From an uncultured Eubacteriales bacterium (lineage in GTDB: Bacteria; Bacillota_A; Clostridia; Lachnospirales; Lachnospiraceae), in assembly GCA_902803345.1 (NCBI GenBank), contig CADCPV010000347.1:1-13258 (forward strand): 13,258 nucleotides of DNA. Direction: 5' to 3'. Position numbers and translations under genes: made by a program. Each line of letters starts with the position of its first letter. The stretch's first letter is position 1. A model generated the notes under the pieces. That model had not been told where the DNA came from. It searched no databases and saw nothing but the letters and a program-made list of their open reading frames with translations. Shown here one piece after another: positions 12,742 through 13,258 of this stretch.

Positions 12742-13258
12742 ATGGACTGGTACTGGTATGTTGTGCTTTGTGTCATCGTGCTTGCGATCTGCTACGTGAT
12801 TTTCAATTACATGCGGATCAAAAAGATGAAGGAAGGCACAGAAGAGATGGCGGATCTCGCGGGAATTATCCGTTCCGGCGCGAATCAGTTTATTGAGACA
12901 GAGTATAAAACCATCGGAATCGTTGTAGCGGTTTTAGCGGTTGTCTTCACGCTGTTCATTGAAAAACTCAGCGGCGTAACCTTCCTGATGGGCGCTCTCG
13001 TGAGTTCCGGCGCCTGCATCCTGGGCATGAAGAGCGCGACCTACGCCAATGTCCGGACCGCAAACCGGGCGCTTGAGACCAAATCGATCGGCGAAACCGT
13101 CAAAGTTGCACTCGCGGGCGGCAGTATTTCCGGCCTGTCGGTACAGGCGCTCGGAATGCTCGGCCTTGTGATCATCCTGCTGATCTGGGGCGTGGACCAT
13201 GAAGCGGACGGCGGCGGATTCCTTCTTGGGCTTCGCTGCAACCCGACGACCATGCGCA
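12742..13258 (+). CDS. hppA: Membrane-bound ion-pumping pyrophosphatase, N-terminal part (3' truncated by the window)
   Basis: The frame is open from ATG 12742 to the window end (172 residues). Hydrophobic spans lie at about 5-23, 57-74, 78-98 and 131-151, as expected for the first helices of this roughly 16-span enzyme. The family signatures are EGTEEMADLAGIIRSGANQF (31-50) followed by EYKTI, then YANVRTANRA (101-110) and VALAGGSISGLSV (122-134). The enzyme couples hydrolysis of pyrophosphate to pumping of protons or sodium ions across the cytoplasmic membrane. The substrate-binding Asp-rich loops and the ion-selectivity residues lie beyond the window, so proton versus sodium and potassium dependence cannot be decided. 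The start follows AAAGGAGG with about ten bases between. Its own promoter and structured leader suggest independent regulation. Confidence 0.92.
   Translation, partial: MDWYWYVVLCVIVLAICYVIFNYMRIKKMKEGTEEMADLAGIIRSGANQFIETEYKTIGIVVAVLAVVFTLFIEKLSGVTFLMGALVSSGACILGMKSATYANVRTANRALETKSIGETVKVALAGGSISGLSVQALGMLGLVIILLIWGVDHEADGGGFLLGLRCNPTTMR

Noticed and set aside
1..13258. tRNA, rRNA, CRISPR arrays, transposases, phage genes
   Set aside because: Looked for on both strands; no cloverleaf, spaced repeat array, integrase, transposase or terminal inverted repeats with target duplication were seen.

Overview
The window looks like chromosomal DNA of a low-to-mid-GC Firmicute, most likely an anaerobic gut or rumen Lachnospiraceae-type Clostridium relative. 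The evidence is the strong AGGAGG-type ribosome sites, sigma-A-like promoters, a short ACT-domain SerA, and DUF1015, DUF6935-like and membrane-pyrophosphatase proteins of clostridial type. No phage, transposase, CRISPR array, tRNA or rRNA was found. All assignments come from reading the sequence by eye.

Left part (1-4059): the last 54 codons of an unidentified gene and its hairpin terminator are followed by a translationally coupled pair, an SGNH/GDSL esterase and a large alpha/beta-hydrolase esterase (ATGA overlap). This pair ends at a clear intrinsic terminator. A third, unrelated alpha/beta hydrolase lies on the minus strand. Three esterase or hydrolase genes together suggest deacylation of plant or host polysaccharides or other dietary esters, but no substrate can be read from the sequence.

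Middle (4060-7101): a divergent promoter region drives a plus-strand run made of a sugar-phosphate isomerase/epimerase-like TIM barrel, a DUF1015 protein and a DUF6935-like protein with an Ala-Val-Asn repeat helix. Next comes a roughly 640-base non-genic or decayed stretch (7102-7746). It holds a 16-bp direct repeat framing a highly foldable 167-base segment, then a deletion scar joining the first 22 codons of a short-chain dehydrogenase, out of frame, to the C-terminal DNA-binding domain of an AraC-family regulator, then a strong bidirectional terminator.

Right part (7747-13258): the serine biosynthesis genes serC and serA run on the minus strand from a near-consensus promoter with a palindromic operator-like site at its start point. 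They are separated by a 176-base spacer full of inverted repeats. Diverging from serC is a large lipoprotein with an HExxH putative zinc-protease domain. Finally, a promoter and a roughly 120-base structured leader precede the start of a membrane ion-pumping pyrophosphatase (hppA), which runs off the window. DUF1015 genes often sit beside serC/serA in clostridia; here the gene faces serCA across the scar, which suggests local rearrangement.

The best candidates for undescribed biology are the structured segment at 7125-7291, the hppA leader, the serC-serA spacer and the serC operator.
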